Source of the DNA: Paraburkholderia metrosideri
Lineage (GTDB): Bacteria; Pseudomonadota; Gammaproteobacteria; Burkholderiales; Burkholderiaceae
NCBI RefSeq assembly: GCF_904848625.1
Contig: NZ_CAJHCP010000009.1
Coordinates: forward strand, 310,001 to 374,000
Direction of reading: 5' to 3'
DNA: 64,000 nt
Shown: positions 37,993 to 45,709 of the stretch, piece after piece
Layout of the letters: every line of letters begins with the position of its first letter
How positions within the stretch are numbered: position 1 is the first letter of the stretch
Made by a program: the position numbers and the translations under genes
Notes under the pieces: model-generated
Seen by the model: only the letters and a program-made list of their open reading frames with translations
What the model was told of the DNA's origin: nothing
Databases searched by the model: none

Positions 37993-38556
37993 TCAGCCGT
38001 GTTTGTCCTTCAGACCGAGCAGCGTGCGTATCTGTTGCTCCGTCTCGTCGTAGCTACCCTCGCCGAAGTGGCTGAACGCCAGTCGGCCATTCTGATCGAA
38101 CAGATACACCGCAGGCCAGTACTGATTTCCGTACGCATTCCAAGTCGCATACTGATTGTCCTGCGCGATTGGGTACTGAATGCCGAACCGCTTGATCGCA
38201 TTTTTCAGATTGCCCGCGTCGTGTTCGAACGAATATTCAGGTGTATGTACACCGACGACCACGAGTCCCTTGTCGCGATAGCGGGCGTACCAATCCTCGA
38301 CATGGGGAATCGTGTGGGCGCAGTTAATGCAATCGAAGGTCCAGAAGTCGACAAGCACCACTTTGCCTTTTAACTGCTTCATATCGAGTGGCGGGCTGTT
38401 GAGCCAGCCATCGATGCCCTTGAAATCCGGCGCCGATGCGCCGGTTTTCAGCAAGGTGGCGGGATAGTCAGCGTTGCCGCCATAAGCCAAACCTGCCAGC
38501 AATGCGACTGCGCTGACACCTGCGGCGATAGCGGCCATCTTGAGACGATCAAACAT
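37993..38556 (-). CDS. exported thioredoxin-fold protein (TlpA/DipZ C-terminal type)
   Basis: Protein of 187 residues with an N-terminal hydrophobic segment (IAAGVSAVALLAGLAYGG) acting as signal or anchor, so the rest is periplasmic. The redoxin domain has VVLVDFWTFDCINCAHTIPH with the redox pair Cys76-Ile-Asn-Cys79, then GVHTPEYSFEHD and QYWPAVYLFDQNGRLAFSHFGEG. The CINC motif and sequence resemble the soluble domain of DipZ and related thiol-disulfide proteins rather than cytochrome-biogenesis ResA. No membrane electron donor (CcdA/DsbD-like) gene is adjacent. It lies among peroxide-defence genes, fitting a role in envelope thiol repair. Confidence 0.9.
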   Translation of the reverse strand: MFDRLKMAAIAAGVSAVALLAGLAYGGNADYPATLLKTGASAPDFKGIDGWLNSPPLDMKQLKGKVVLVDFWTFDCINCAHTIPHVEDWYARYRDKGLVVVGVHTPEYSFEHDAGNLKNAIKRFGIQYPIAQDNQYATWNAYGNQYWPAVYLFDQNGRLAFSHFGEGSYDETEQQIRTLLGLKDKHG

Positions 38557-38968
38557 GAGGAGATCTCCAATAAATCAGCAATGAACCTATTGGAGCGTGT
38601 GGACGTATCTGGCATATGTCGGCTGTACCGTCGGTGCGAAACACCCTGTATCGCCGGAGCAGGTAGATACGTGGCGATACAAAAGGGGGCCTCGGTTGGG
38701 TGGCGACAGACGCCTTGGTGTTTGCGACAGCTGGACCAACCAGCTCATTAGCGTTCCCGCCGTCGAGGTACATTTTGTATCTAATGGAAATAGGCGGCAC
38801 GCGTTGAGCGAGTCTAATTCCCTTATGCAGTCTCGCAAAGCGCCCATGCTAATGGATGCTGGTTTCACGCGCTTCTCGCGTTTCACCAAACGTAAATAGG
38901 GAAGCCGCCAGAAGATGACGTCGGCAACGCGAGTACGGCGTCAAACCTGTGATTATTCGCCACGCCAC
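38557..38968. other. non-coding region upstream of the thioredoxin-fold gene
   Basis: No gene recognised. It contains several GTATCT/AGATAC words, including an 18-bp element (38605-38622) that recurs with two mismatches at 40279-40296 upstream of a DUF4148 gene. Confidence 0.4.
38605..38622 (-). promoter_or_regulatory. element shared with 40279-40296
   Basis: GTATCTGGCATATGTCGG here matches GTATCTGGCTTGTGTCGG at 40279 in 16 of 18 positions. Both copies lie upstream of minus-strand genes for exported proteins (starts 38556 and 40154), in the same orientation. A shared regulator site is plausible but unproven. Confidence 0.4.
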
Positions 38969-39002
38969 AAAAAAACCGGCGCAACCATCACGATGCGCCG
39001 GC
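38969..39002 (-). terminator. intrinsic terminator of ohr
   Basis: CCGGCGCA (38976-38983) pairs with TGCGCCGG (38994-39001). Read on the minus strand the stem is followed by a run of T residues (A-tract at 38969-38975). It lies about 70 bp downstream of the ohr stop. Confidence 0.85.
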
Positions 39003-39074
39003 TTGCTCACGAGAACGCCACTTGCTTGCTGATTGGCATCAAGCGCTGGGCCTGGATACGGCCCGCACCTCAAA

Positions 39075-39491
39075 TCAAACTAGCGCGATGACGACGTCGA
39101 TATTGCCGCGTGTCGCTTTCGAGTACGGACACGTCTGATGCGCGGCATCGACGAGTGCTTGTGCGACTTCGGCGTCGACACCCGGCACGCTCACATTCAG
39201 GCGAGCCTGCAGAAAGTAAGCACCGTCGGTCACGGCCAGATCGATCTCGGCATCGACGGCGGTGTCTTTCGGCAACGCGACTTTCATCTTCTGCGCGGCC
39301 AGACCCATTGCGCCGATGAAGCACGCCGACCAGCCTGCCGCCAGCATCTGCTCAGGATTGGTGCCGGGCGCGGCCGAGCCTGGTCCAGACAGTCTGACAT
39401 CCAGACGGCCGTCCGAGCTGCGCGCGGCGCCATCGCGTCCGCCAGTGGTGTGAGTCTTGCCGGTGTACAACACTTTTTCGGGCTGGTTCAT
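39075..39491 (-). CDS. ohr: organic hydroperoxide resistance protein (Ohr/OsmC family)
   Basis: Protein of 138 residues. It begins KVLYTGKTHTTGGRDG and carries the two redox cysteines of Ohr, Cys57 in AGWSACFIGAM and the one in HQTCPYSKATRGN near residue 121, plus the conserved NPEQML stretch. Ohr dimers reduce organic and fatty-acid hydroperoxides with lipoamide or another dithiol as electron source. The usual MarR-type regulator OhrR is not next to it. It lies near katG and an exported thioredoxin-fold gene, forming a loose oxidative-stress neighbourhood. Confidence 0.93.
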   Translation of the reverse strand: MNQPEKVLYTGKTHTTGGRDGAARSSDGRLDVRLSGPGSAAPGTNPEQMLAAGWSACFIGAMGLAAQKMKVALPKDTAVDAEIDLAVTDGAYFLQARLNVSVPGVDAEVAQALVDAAHQTCPYSKATRGNIDVVIALV

Positions 39492-39538
39492 GATTGATTC
39501 CGATTGGTCAGGTTGAGTGGCGGATTAATGGCAGTGGA

Positions 39539-39826
39539 TCAGTGCTTCGAATACGGTGAGATCGATACAGCTGGCACGATAGGGGTACCCGATTGCGACG
39601 TCGTGATAGGCATGCCGCCATACGATTGCGCCGCGACGTCTGCGCTCTTTGTGAGATCGGCCTGTTCAGCGCGAACGGTCAACGCGCTTTGGCCGCGTTG
39701 CGACGCCGGTGCGCCAGTGACCGGGCTGTATTGAGGCGCTGGACCGTAGCCGCTGCTAGCGAAAACCGGTGAGACGGTAGCGGCGCTGGCGGCGACGAGC
39801 GCGACAGCAACGAAATGTTTGATCAT
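39539..39826 (-). CDS. small exported protein, DUF4148-like
   Basis: Protein of 95 residues with a clear signal peptide (MIKHFVAVALVAASAATVSPVFAS). The mature part is polar, with SALTVRAEQADLTKSADVAAQSYGG, resembling the small DUF4148-type periplasmic proteins abundant in Burkholderia. The start at 39826 gives a normal signal peptide; the frame is open ten codons further upstream. No catalytic motif. Located between ohr and a DUF4148 gene, all on the minus strand. Function unknown. Confidence 0.75.
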   Translation of the reverse strand: MIKHFVAVALVAASAATVSPVFASSGYGPAPQYSPVTGAPASQRGQSALTVRAEQADLTKSADVAAQSYGGMPITTSQSGTPIVPAVSISPYSKH

Positions 39827-39920
39827 GACGAAACCTCGACTATCAAGGTTGTTCAATATGGACGGATCGGGGAGAGCGAACCGACATCCCCGATCCTGCA
39901 GGGCCCGAATTGAAACGGAC

Positions 39921-40154
39921 TTAGCTACCCTGATAAAGCTTGTTCAGCGCGGCGAGTTGGCCATCGTTTTGGGCGCGCACCAGTTCCTGACGGACTTCGG
40001 CGCGCGTCTTCGCCTGCGAGGCGTTCTGGGCTGGGGTCCATTGCTGCGAGTGCTGCGGGGCCGCGTCGGCTGGATTGGCGGCCGGATTGGCGGCATAAGC
40101 GGAAACGGTCGTAGCACAAGCGGCGAAAGCCAAAGCGAGCATCGTTACTTTCAT
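39921..40154 (-). CDS. DUF4148 domain exported protein
   Basis: Protein of 77 residues with a signal peptide (MKVTMLALAFAACATTVSAYA) and a mature part ending KTRAEVRQELVRAQNDGQLA and LNKLYQGS. The TRAEVRxELxxAxxxGxL pattern is the DUF4148 signature, typical of Burkholderiaceae and often multicopy. AGGAGAAC precedes the ATG. Role unknown; probably a periplasmic stress-responsive protein. An 18-bp element shared with the thioredoxin-fold gene lies 125-142 bp upstream. Confidence 0.85.
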   Translation of the reverse strand: MKVTMLALAFAACATTVSAYAANPAANPADAAPQHSQQWTPAQNASQAKTRAEVRQELVRAQNDGQLAALNKLYQGS

Positions 40155-40470
40155 GGTGTTCTCCTGAAGCAGGTATCAGATTGGAAGCATCCGTCCGGTA
40201 TCCGCGGGCTGCAGAGTCTCGTGTCTGCGTGGTGGTCTTCAGCGAATTCCGTCGTTGGATGTATTAAAACCAAACGAGGTATCTGGCTTGTGTCGGGGGG
40301 TGGGGTGTATTGCAAGACTGTGTATCTGCGCGAACGGCATATACATTGAGAAACAATTCTGTCAGTTCGCTCGCGTGGGAACTGGCCGGTGATATCAAGC
40401 CTGAAAATTGTCAGACGATGATCCCTCGATAAAGATCAGCGTCTGCCTGCAACTGATCCTGAATAAATCC
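40155..40470. other. intergenic region with the second copy of the 18-bp element
   Basis: No gene recognised. The element at 40279-40296 matches 38605-38622 in 16 of 18 positions, and another TGTATCTG lies near 40320. The remainder shows nothing clear. Confidence 0.4.
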
Positions 40471-41400
40471 CTATTTGCCCCCCCGTTCAACAATCGCCTC
40501 CATCAGCATGCGTGCCCCGGGCGACAACGGTGCATCACGTCGCGTGACCAGTTCATAAGGCTCGCTTTTCGACGACAGTTGCAGTGGCAGCGTACACGCG
40601 ACCCCATGCTCGGTGCAAAAGCGCGCGACATCGATCGAGACCAGCGCGACGAGCGACACGTTCTTCTGCAATAGCGACAAGGTCGCAAACGCGGAAGTGG
40701 TCTCCAGCAAATGCGTGGGAAAGCGCAGTCCGGCGTCCTGGAATTCGCGTTCGAGCAGCAACCGCATGGGCATATTCGCGCGATAAACCACCCACCGATA
40801 ACCGGCAAGGTCTTTCAGGGGCAACCGGCGACGGCGTGCGAGCGGATGCGCCGTATTGGAGATAACTGCGAGCGTCTCGTTCTGTACGAAAACGCTGTCG
40901 TACAGATAGGGCGTCTGACTCACGCTGGTGCGGCAAATGGCCAGATCGAGCCGACCCGCATCGATCAGGCTGAGCAATGTGGCGCTGGTATCCTCGACGA
41001 TCTCGACTGACATCTCCGGTTGATCCGCGCTCACCGCCGTGATCGCATCGGTCAGAAGCGGCACGGCGCCCATGATGACGCCCACTGAGACGCGTCCGCC
41101 ATATCCCCGCATGATGCCGACGATCTCTTCGCGCAAATGCGCGAGGTCGGTATGGATCAGCCGCGCGTAGCGGATCACGCAACGCCCGACCGCGTTGGGT
41201 TCGAGTCCACGATTGGTACGAACGAAAAGTGGCGTGCCGAAGGTTGTTTCGATTTCGTGCAAGGCCTTGCTTGCGCCGGGCTGCGTCAACGCAAGTTGCC
41301 GCGCCGCGCCGAGCAGCGAGCCATGCTCGCCGAGCGCGATCAGAAGGCGCAACTGCTTGACGTGCAGACGCGAGATGATCGAATTGAGCGTAGGTGTCAT
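40471..41400 (-). CDS. LysR family transcriptional regulator
   Basis: LTTR of 309 residues. The helix-turn-helix region is SRLHVKQLRLLIALGEHGSL followed by GAARQLALTQPGASKALHEIE, then TPLFVRTNRGLEP; the effector domain has VSVGVIMGAVPLLTDAI, LDLAICRTSV and LAVISNTAHPLA. It is divergent from the iron-dependent alcohol dehydrogenase gene. In the 150-bp divergent region two 10-bp sites AAAGTTATAG and CTATAACTTT lie in opposite orientation, suiting LTTR binding. Inducer unknown. Confidence 0.92.
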   Translation of the reverse strand: MTPTLNSIISRLHVKQLRLLIALGEHGSLLGAARQLALTQPGASKALHEIETTFGTPLFVRTNRGLEPNAVGRCVIRYARLIHTDLAHLREEIVGIMRGYGGRVSVGVIMGAVPLLTDAITAVSADQPEMSVEIVEDTSATLLSLIDAGRLDLAICRTSVSQTPYLYDSVFVQNETLAVISNTAHPLARRRRLPLKDLAGYRWVVYRANMPMRLLLEREFQDAGLRFPTHLLETTSAFATLSLLQKNVSLVALVSIDVARFCTEHGVACTLPLQLSSKSEPYELVTRRDAPLSPGARMLMEAIVERGGK

Positions 41401-41412
41401 CAGGGTTGAGGA

Positions 41413-41539
41413 AAAGTTATAGCGCTATCACATGTTGTCAATATCGCGGCGCCCGGACGATCAATATACTGGATAAAGATTTGCTTCAGTTGCACCGGCA
41501 AATTCCGGCCGGCCGCCGCCATCGCTCCCCTATAACTTT
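41413..41539. promoter_or_regulatory. paired inverted sites in the LysR/alcohol dehydrogenase divergent region
   Basis: AAAGTTATAG (41413-41422) recurs as its exact reverse complement CTATAACTTT (41530-41539), about 108 bp apart, one beside each divergent start. The left copy continues into the palindrome ATAGCGCTAT (41419-41428). Such paired sites suit regulator binding at both promoters or looping. Confidence 0.45.
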
Positions 41540-41550
41540 CTGTCAATCAA

Positions 41551-42690
41551 ATGTCCCTGATCAACTACATCACGCAGATCCAGTTCGACTACGGTGCGAT
41601 CCGTCTTCTGGCGGGTGAATGCGAGCGGATCGGCATCCGTCGGCCGTTGATCGTCACGGACGCGGGCATCCGCGCCGCCGGCATTCTGGACACCGTGCTG
41701 GCAGAGCTGTCCAGCGCCACACCCGTGAGCGTGTTCGACCGCACGCCGCCTAATCCGAACGAAGCGGCCGTGCGCGACGCGGTGGCGATGTATCGCACGC
41801 ACGAATGCGATGGCGTGATTGCGGTGGGCGGCGGCTCATCGATCGATCTGGCGAAAGGCGTCGCCGTTTGCGCCACGCACGACGGTCCGCTGCAGAGCTT
41901 CGCGGTGGTCGAGGGGGGCGCCGCGCGCATCACGTCGGCGACTGCGCCCGTCATCGCGATTCCCACTACGGCGGGAACCGGTAGCGAGGTAGGGCGCGGC
42001 GCGATCCTGATTCTCGACGACGGCCGCAAGGTCGGCGTGATTTCGCCTCATGTCGTGCCAAAGGTCGCGATCTGCGATCCTGAGTTGACGCTCGGTCTTC
42101 CGCCGAAACTCACCGCGGCCACCGGCATGGACGCGATCGCGCATTGTCTGGAAACCTTCATGGCGCCAGCGTTCAATCCACCCGCCGACGGTATCGCGCT
42201 CGATGGACTCTGGCGCGCATGGCGGCATATCGAACGCGCCACCCGCGATCCGTCCGACCGCACGGCGCGCCTGAATATGATGAGCGCGTCGATGCAGGGA
42301 GCGCTCGCGTTTCAGAAAGGCTTGGGGTGTGTGCACAGCCTGAGTCATTCGCTTGGCGGCATCGATCCACGTCTTCACCACGGCACGCTCAACGCGATCT
42401 TCCTGCCGGCCGTGATTGCCTTCAATCGCGACGCGCCGTCGATGCGGGAAGAACGCAAACTCGACCGGCTCGCCCAGGCGATGGGTTTGACATCTGGCGA
42501 CGAAGTCGGGCCCGCGATCCGCTCGATGACGGCGACGCTTGGCTTGCCACTCGGTCTTGCTGAACTCGGCGTGACGCGCGACATGTTTCCGCGTATCGTC
42601 GCCGGCGCGCTCAAAGACCACAGTCACAAAACCAATCCGGTAGAAGCGTCGAGCGACGACTATCTCGCGATGCTCGAAGCGTCGATGTAA
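41551..42690 (+). CDS. iron-containing alcohol dehydrogenase
   Basis: Group III alcohol dehydrogenase of 379 residues. The NAD-binding glycine motif GGGSSIDLAKG is near residue 93 and PTTAGTGSEV near 138. The metal ligands are Asp194 and His198 (GMDAIAHCLETF) with the histidines of GCVHSLSHSLGG near 263 and LHHGTLNA near 276. Members oxidise or reduce alcohols, lactaldehyde, maleylacetate or 4-hydroxybutyrate. The start lies 11 bp after one of the regulatory sites and no Shine-Dalgarno sequence is visible, so the mRNA may have a very short leader. Divergent from its probable LysR regulator. Confidence 0.92.
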   Translation: MSLINYITQIQFDYGAIRLLAGECERIGIRRPLIVTDAGIRAAGILDTVLAELSSATPVSVFDRTPPNPNEAAVRDAVAMYRTHECDGVIAVGGGSSIDLAKGVAVCATHDGPLQSFAVVEGGAARITSATAPVIAIPTTAGTGSEVGRGAILILDDGRKVGVISPHVVPKVAICDPELTLGLPPKLTAATGMDAIAHCLETFMAPAFNPPADGIALDGLWRAWRHIERATRDPSDRTARLNMMSASMQGALAFQKGLGCVHSLSHSLGGIDPRLHHGTLNAIFLPAVIAFNRDAPSMREERKLDRLAQAMGLTSGDEVGPAIRSMTATLGLPLGLAELGVTRDMFPRIVAGALKDHSHKTNPVEASSDDYLAMLEASM

Positions 42691-42790
42691 TCCGTTTGCA
42701 GTGTGGCATGTCTCATTCGCGCGCGCCTGAAGGGCCGCGAGAGCAGGTGATGCCTGTCTTGCATCACCTGCGATGCCGTCTTTGTGCGTG

Positions 42791-43741
42791 TCAGATCAAC
42801 AACTCCACCGATCGCAGAACATGCTGCGTCTCGGGCAAGGTCGATGCAACGCTTTCGCGAATCATCTCGATCATGCAGTCGATAAAGCACGTCGACGCTG
42901 CGCTTGGCGGATGACCGCTTCGCGAAATCACGCCGACCATCGCGTCTTCGACATCCTCACGCAACGGTATCGCGCAGAGTCCCTCGCGAGCCGCCGTGAC
43001 TTCAACCAGCGGCCACGGAAATACGCTGACCATATCGGTTTTCCTGAGCAGCGACAGCGCGATGGAAAGCGAATGCGTGACGTGAATCTTGCGTGGCATG
43101 GCGACGTTGCGGCGACTGAACATCGTGTCGGAGCCGGGTGTATCGGTCTCCGGGTCCCAGGTCAGCAACCAGTCCAGATCGACCAGGTCGGCAAGCGACC
43201 GGGCGTTGGCGCGTGGATGTTGTTCACGGACGACCAGCGCGCAGGTCGATGAAAACAGCGGACGGTAGTTGAATTCCGCGCCGAGCGCGCCCGGCGTCGG
43301 GCGGCCAATGAAAAGATCGAGGCTGCCGTCGCGCAGACGCGGATTCGCATTCGACAGCAAACCCTCGAAGAATTCAAGGCGGACGTTCGGCATGCGCGCG
43401 CAGAAGCGCGTCACGGCGTCCGGCAAAAACGTCATCGCGATCCACGGTGTCACGGCCACCGTGAGCTTGCCTTGCGTCGCGCCACGCAGCGCATCCATTG
43501 CCTCCTGCGCACGCGTCAACTGACCGATCATCAGCCGCGCATGCACCAGCAGCGTCTGGCCACTGTCAGTGAGTATCACACCGGACGAGTTTCGTGTGAC
43601 AAGCGACATCTGCACGCTTTCTTCGAGTTGCCGCAGGCTTTTGGTGATCGCGGCCGGTGATGCGTTCAACGCGCGTGCCGCGCCACGCACGCCGCCTGCT
43701 TCGGCGATCGCGACCAGGGTTCGCAAGTGGTGCAGTTTCAT
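42791..43741 (-). CDS. LysR family transcriptional regulator
   Basis: LTTR of 316 residues starting MKLHHLRTLVAIAEAGGVRG, followed by ALNASPAAITKSLRQLEE as recognition helix, LVTRNSSGVILTDSG, and an effector domain (KLTVAVTPWIAMTFLP, LDLFIGRPTPGALG, CALVVREQHP). The start at 43741 is the family-typical one; the frame is open to 43810. It is divergent from a binding protein gene and a phytanoyl-CoA dioxygenase-type gene, which it probably regulates. Confidence 0.9.
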   Translation of the reverse strand: MKLHHLRTLVAIAEAGGVRGAARALNASPAAITKSLRQLEESVQMSLVTRNSSGVILTDSGQTLLVHARLMIGQLTRAQEAMDALRGATQGKLTVAVTPWIAMTFLPDAVTRFCARMPNVRLEFFEGLLSNANPRLRDGSLDLFIGRPTPGALGAEFNYRPLFSSTCALVVREQHPRANARSLADLVDLDWLLTWDPETDTPGSDTMFSRRNVAMPRKIHVTHSLSIALSLLRKTDMVSVFPWPLVEVTAAREGLCAIPLREDVEDAMVGVISRSGHPPSAASTCFIDCMIEMIRESVASTLPETQHVLRSVELLI

Positions 43742-43944
43742 GGTTTTCCGGAAAGCAGGTGCGCTGGCGCAGGCCCGCAGCACACGATCGCCGCGCGTGC
43801 GGCGCAACAAACGCCGGGTGCAGGGACGCTCAGGTGTTCACCTTTGGTTGACGCGTTCACGATTCTAGCTCTCCCTGACCTTATTCTGACAGGCTACGTT
43901 ATCGCTACGTGTTCACTTTTCGAAACGAGCCAACGGGGAATGCC

Positions 43945-44721
43945 ATGAAAACCGCGCTGCTATCAACCCTCTGCACGCTGGCGATGTTGCCGTTCACCGC
44001 GCACGCACAAGACACCCAGACGCTGCGCTTCGGCGTCGACCCAAGCTATCCGCCGTTCGAATCGAAGGCGCCGGATGGCTCGTATGTCGGCTTCGACATC
44101 GATCTGGGCAACGCGTTGTGCGCGCAATTGCACAAGAAGTGCGTGTGGGTCGAGCAGAATTTCGACGGCATGATTCCCGCGCTGAAGGCTCGCAAGTTCG
44201 ACGCGATCCTGTCGGCCATGTCTGCGACGCCGACGCGCCGTCAGCAGATCGACTTCAGCCATCGACTTTATCTGAGCAGTTCGGCGCTGATCGCGGCTGA
44301 GGGTTCGAGTCTGCAGCCGACAGCACAGGCGTTACAGGGCAAGCGCGTCGGAGTCGTGCAGGGTTCGACTCAGGAAAGTTACGCGAACGCGGAATGGGCA
44401 CCCAAAAACGTGACGGTCGTCTCATACCAGACGCAGGATCAGATCTATCAGGATCTGGTCACGCATCGAATCGACGCAGCGTTCCAGGCCGCCGTGCAGG
44501 CCGATTTTGGCTTTGTGAAGACGCCGCGAGGCGCAGGCTTCGCGCTGGTCGGCAAGCCTGTCAGCGACGGCCGTGTCGCGGGTGATGTCGCCATCGGCTT
44601 GCGCAAGGGCGATGCGGCATTGGAGACCGAAATCAATCAGTCGATCGTGGCGATCCGGCATGATGGTGTCTATCAGAAAGTCGCCGCCAGATATTTCAAC
44701 TTTGACATTTACGGCGATTGA
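43945..44721 (+). CDS. amino-acid-type ABC transporter substrate-binding protein (orphan)
   Basis: Periplasmic binding protein of 258 residues with a signal peptide (MKTALLSTLCTLAMLPFTAHA). The mature protein is cluster-3 SBP type (ArgT/HisJ-like): LRFGVDPSYPPFESKAPDGS, GFDIDLGNALCAQL, FDGMIPALKARKFDAILSAM, and GVVQGSTQESYA at the domain hinge. Such proteins bind polar or basic amino acids or opines. No permease or ATPase gene is adjacent; instead a dioxygenase gene follows by 40 bp. Start chosen at 43945, where CGGGGAA is upstream and the signal peptide is complete. Confidence 0.9.
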   Translation: MKTALLSTLCTLAMLPFTAHAQDTQTLRFGVDPSYPPFESKAPDGSYVGFDIDLGNALCAQLHKKCVWVEQNFDGMIPALKARKFDAILSAMSATPTRRQQIDFSHRLYLSSSALIAAEGSSLQPTAQALQGKRVGVVQGSTQESYANAEWAPKNVTVVSYQTQDQIYQDLVTHRIDAAFQAAVQADFGFVKTPRGAGFALVGKPVSDGRVAGDVAIGLRKGDAALETEINQSIVAIRHDGVYQKVAARYFNFDIYGD

Positions 44722-44761
44722 ATCAGCCAGCAGATTTTGTCACTTGGAGAGAGGAGCACGC

Positions 44762-45610
44762 ATGGTCGAGTCCTTGAGTGAGCGCGTTGCGCGGTCGATA
44801 ACGCCGCAGCTGATCGAAGATTTTCGCCGTGACGGCGCAGTGTGTGTCCGGCAGATATTTACGGTGGACGAGATCGAAGGATTGCGTGCGGGTATTGATC
44901 GAAATATCGCTGAGCCGAGTCCGCGGGCCAAGGTGGCGAGCCGCCCCGACGATCCGGGCTGGTTCTTTGAGGACTTCTGTAACTGGTCGGAGATCGATGC
45001 ATACCGCCGCTTCATTTTCGACTCGGCGGCGCCGGCAGTGGCCGCTGCACTGACAGGCAGCCAGACGGTGCGTCTATATCACGATCATCTGCTGGTTAAG
45101 GAGCCGAACACACGGCAACGCACACCGTGGCATCAGGATCAGCCGTACTACAACATTAGTGGCAGCGACAACGTCAGCATGTGGATTCCCGTGGATCCGG
45201 TCGCGCATGCGTCGCGACTCGAGTTCGTGGCTGGTTCGCATCTTGGGCCGTGGCTGATGCCGCGCACCTTCATGGACCACCAGGCCAAGTGGTTTCCGGA
45301 GGGCAGCCTCGCCGATCTGCCAGATATCGAGGCGAACCGGGATGCTTTCCCTATCATCGGCTGGGCGCTTGAACCCGGCGACATGGTGTGCTTCAACATG
45401 TTGACGCTGCATGCGTCTGGCGGTGTCAGCGGTTCGACGCGGCGGCGTGCGTTTTCCATCCGTTTCATCGGCGACGATGTTCGTCATGCCCCGCGGCAAT
45501 GGCGTACGTCACCGGATTTCCCCGGCCTCGCTGGCACGCTGCCAGCGGGGGCGCAGATGGACCATCCGCTATTTCCGGTGGTCTGGACGAACGCTGCGGG
45601 CAATCCGTAA
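44762..45610 (+). CDS. phytanoyl-CoA dioxygenase family Fe(II)/2-oxoglutarate oxygenase
   Basis: Protein of 282 residues with the PhyH double-stranded beta-helix fold. The iron ligands are His124 and Asp126 (TPWHQDQPYY) and His217 (TLHASGG), with an arginine in STRRRAFSIRF as 2-oxoglutarate ligand. Members hydroxylate a range of small molecules and not only phytanoyl-CoA; bacterial ones act on amino acids, ectoine or phosphonates. GGAGAGAGGAG precedes the start. It follows an orphan amino-acid binding protein in the same orientation, so an imported nitrogen compound is a reasonable but unproven substrate. Confidence 0.88.
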   Translation: MVESLSERVARSITPQLIEDFRRDGAVCVRQIFTVDEIEGLRAGIDRNIAEPSPRAKVASRPDDPGWFFEDFCNWSEIDAYRRFIFDSAAPAVAAALTGSQTVRLYHDHLLVKEPNTRQRTPWHQDQPYYNISGSDNVSMWIPVDPVAHASRLEFVAGSHLGPWLMPRTFMDHQAKWFPEGSLADLPDIEANRDAFPIIGWALEPGDMVCFNMLTLHASGGVSGSTRRRAFSIRFIGDDVRHAPRQWRTSPDFPGLAGTLPAGAQMDHPLFPVVWTNAAGNP

Positions 45611-45709
45611 GCAGCCAACCAAATTGGCCTGCCCGTGTGCATCAACGCGCGCTAGAAGTAGATTGCGGGATCTGCGTCGCGGTGTCGAGGATGATCGGTT
45701 GGGTGTCAC

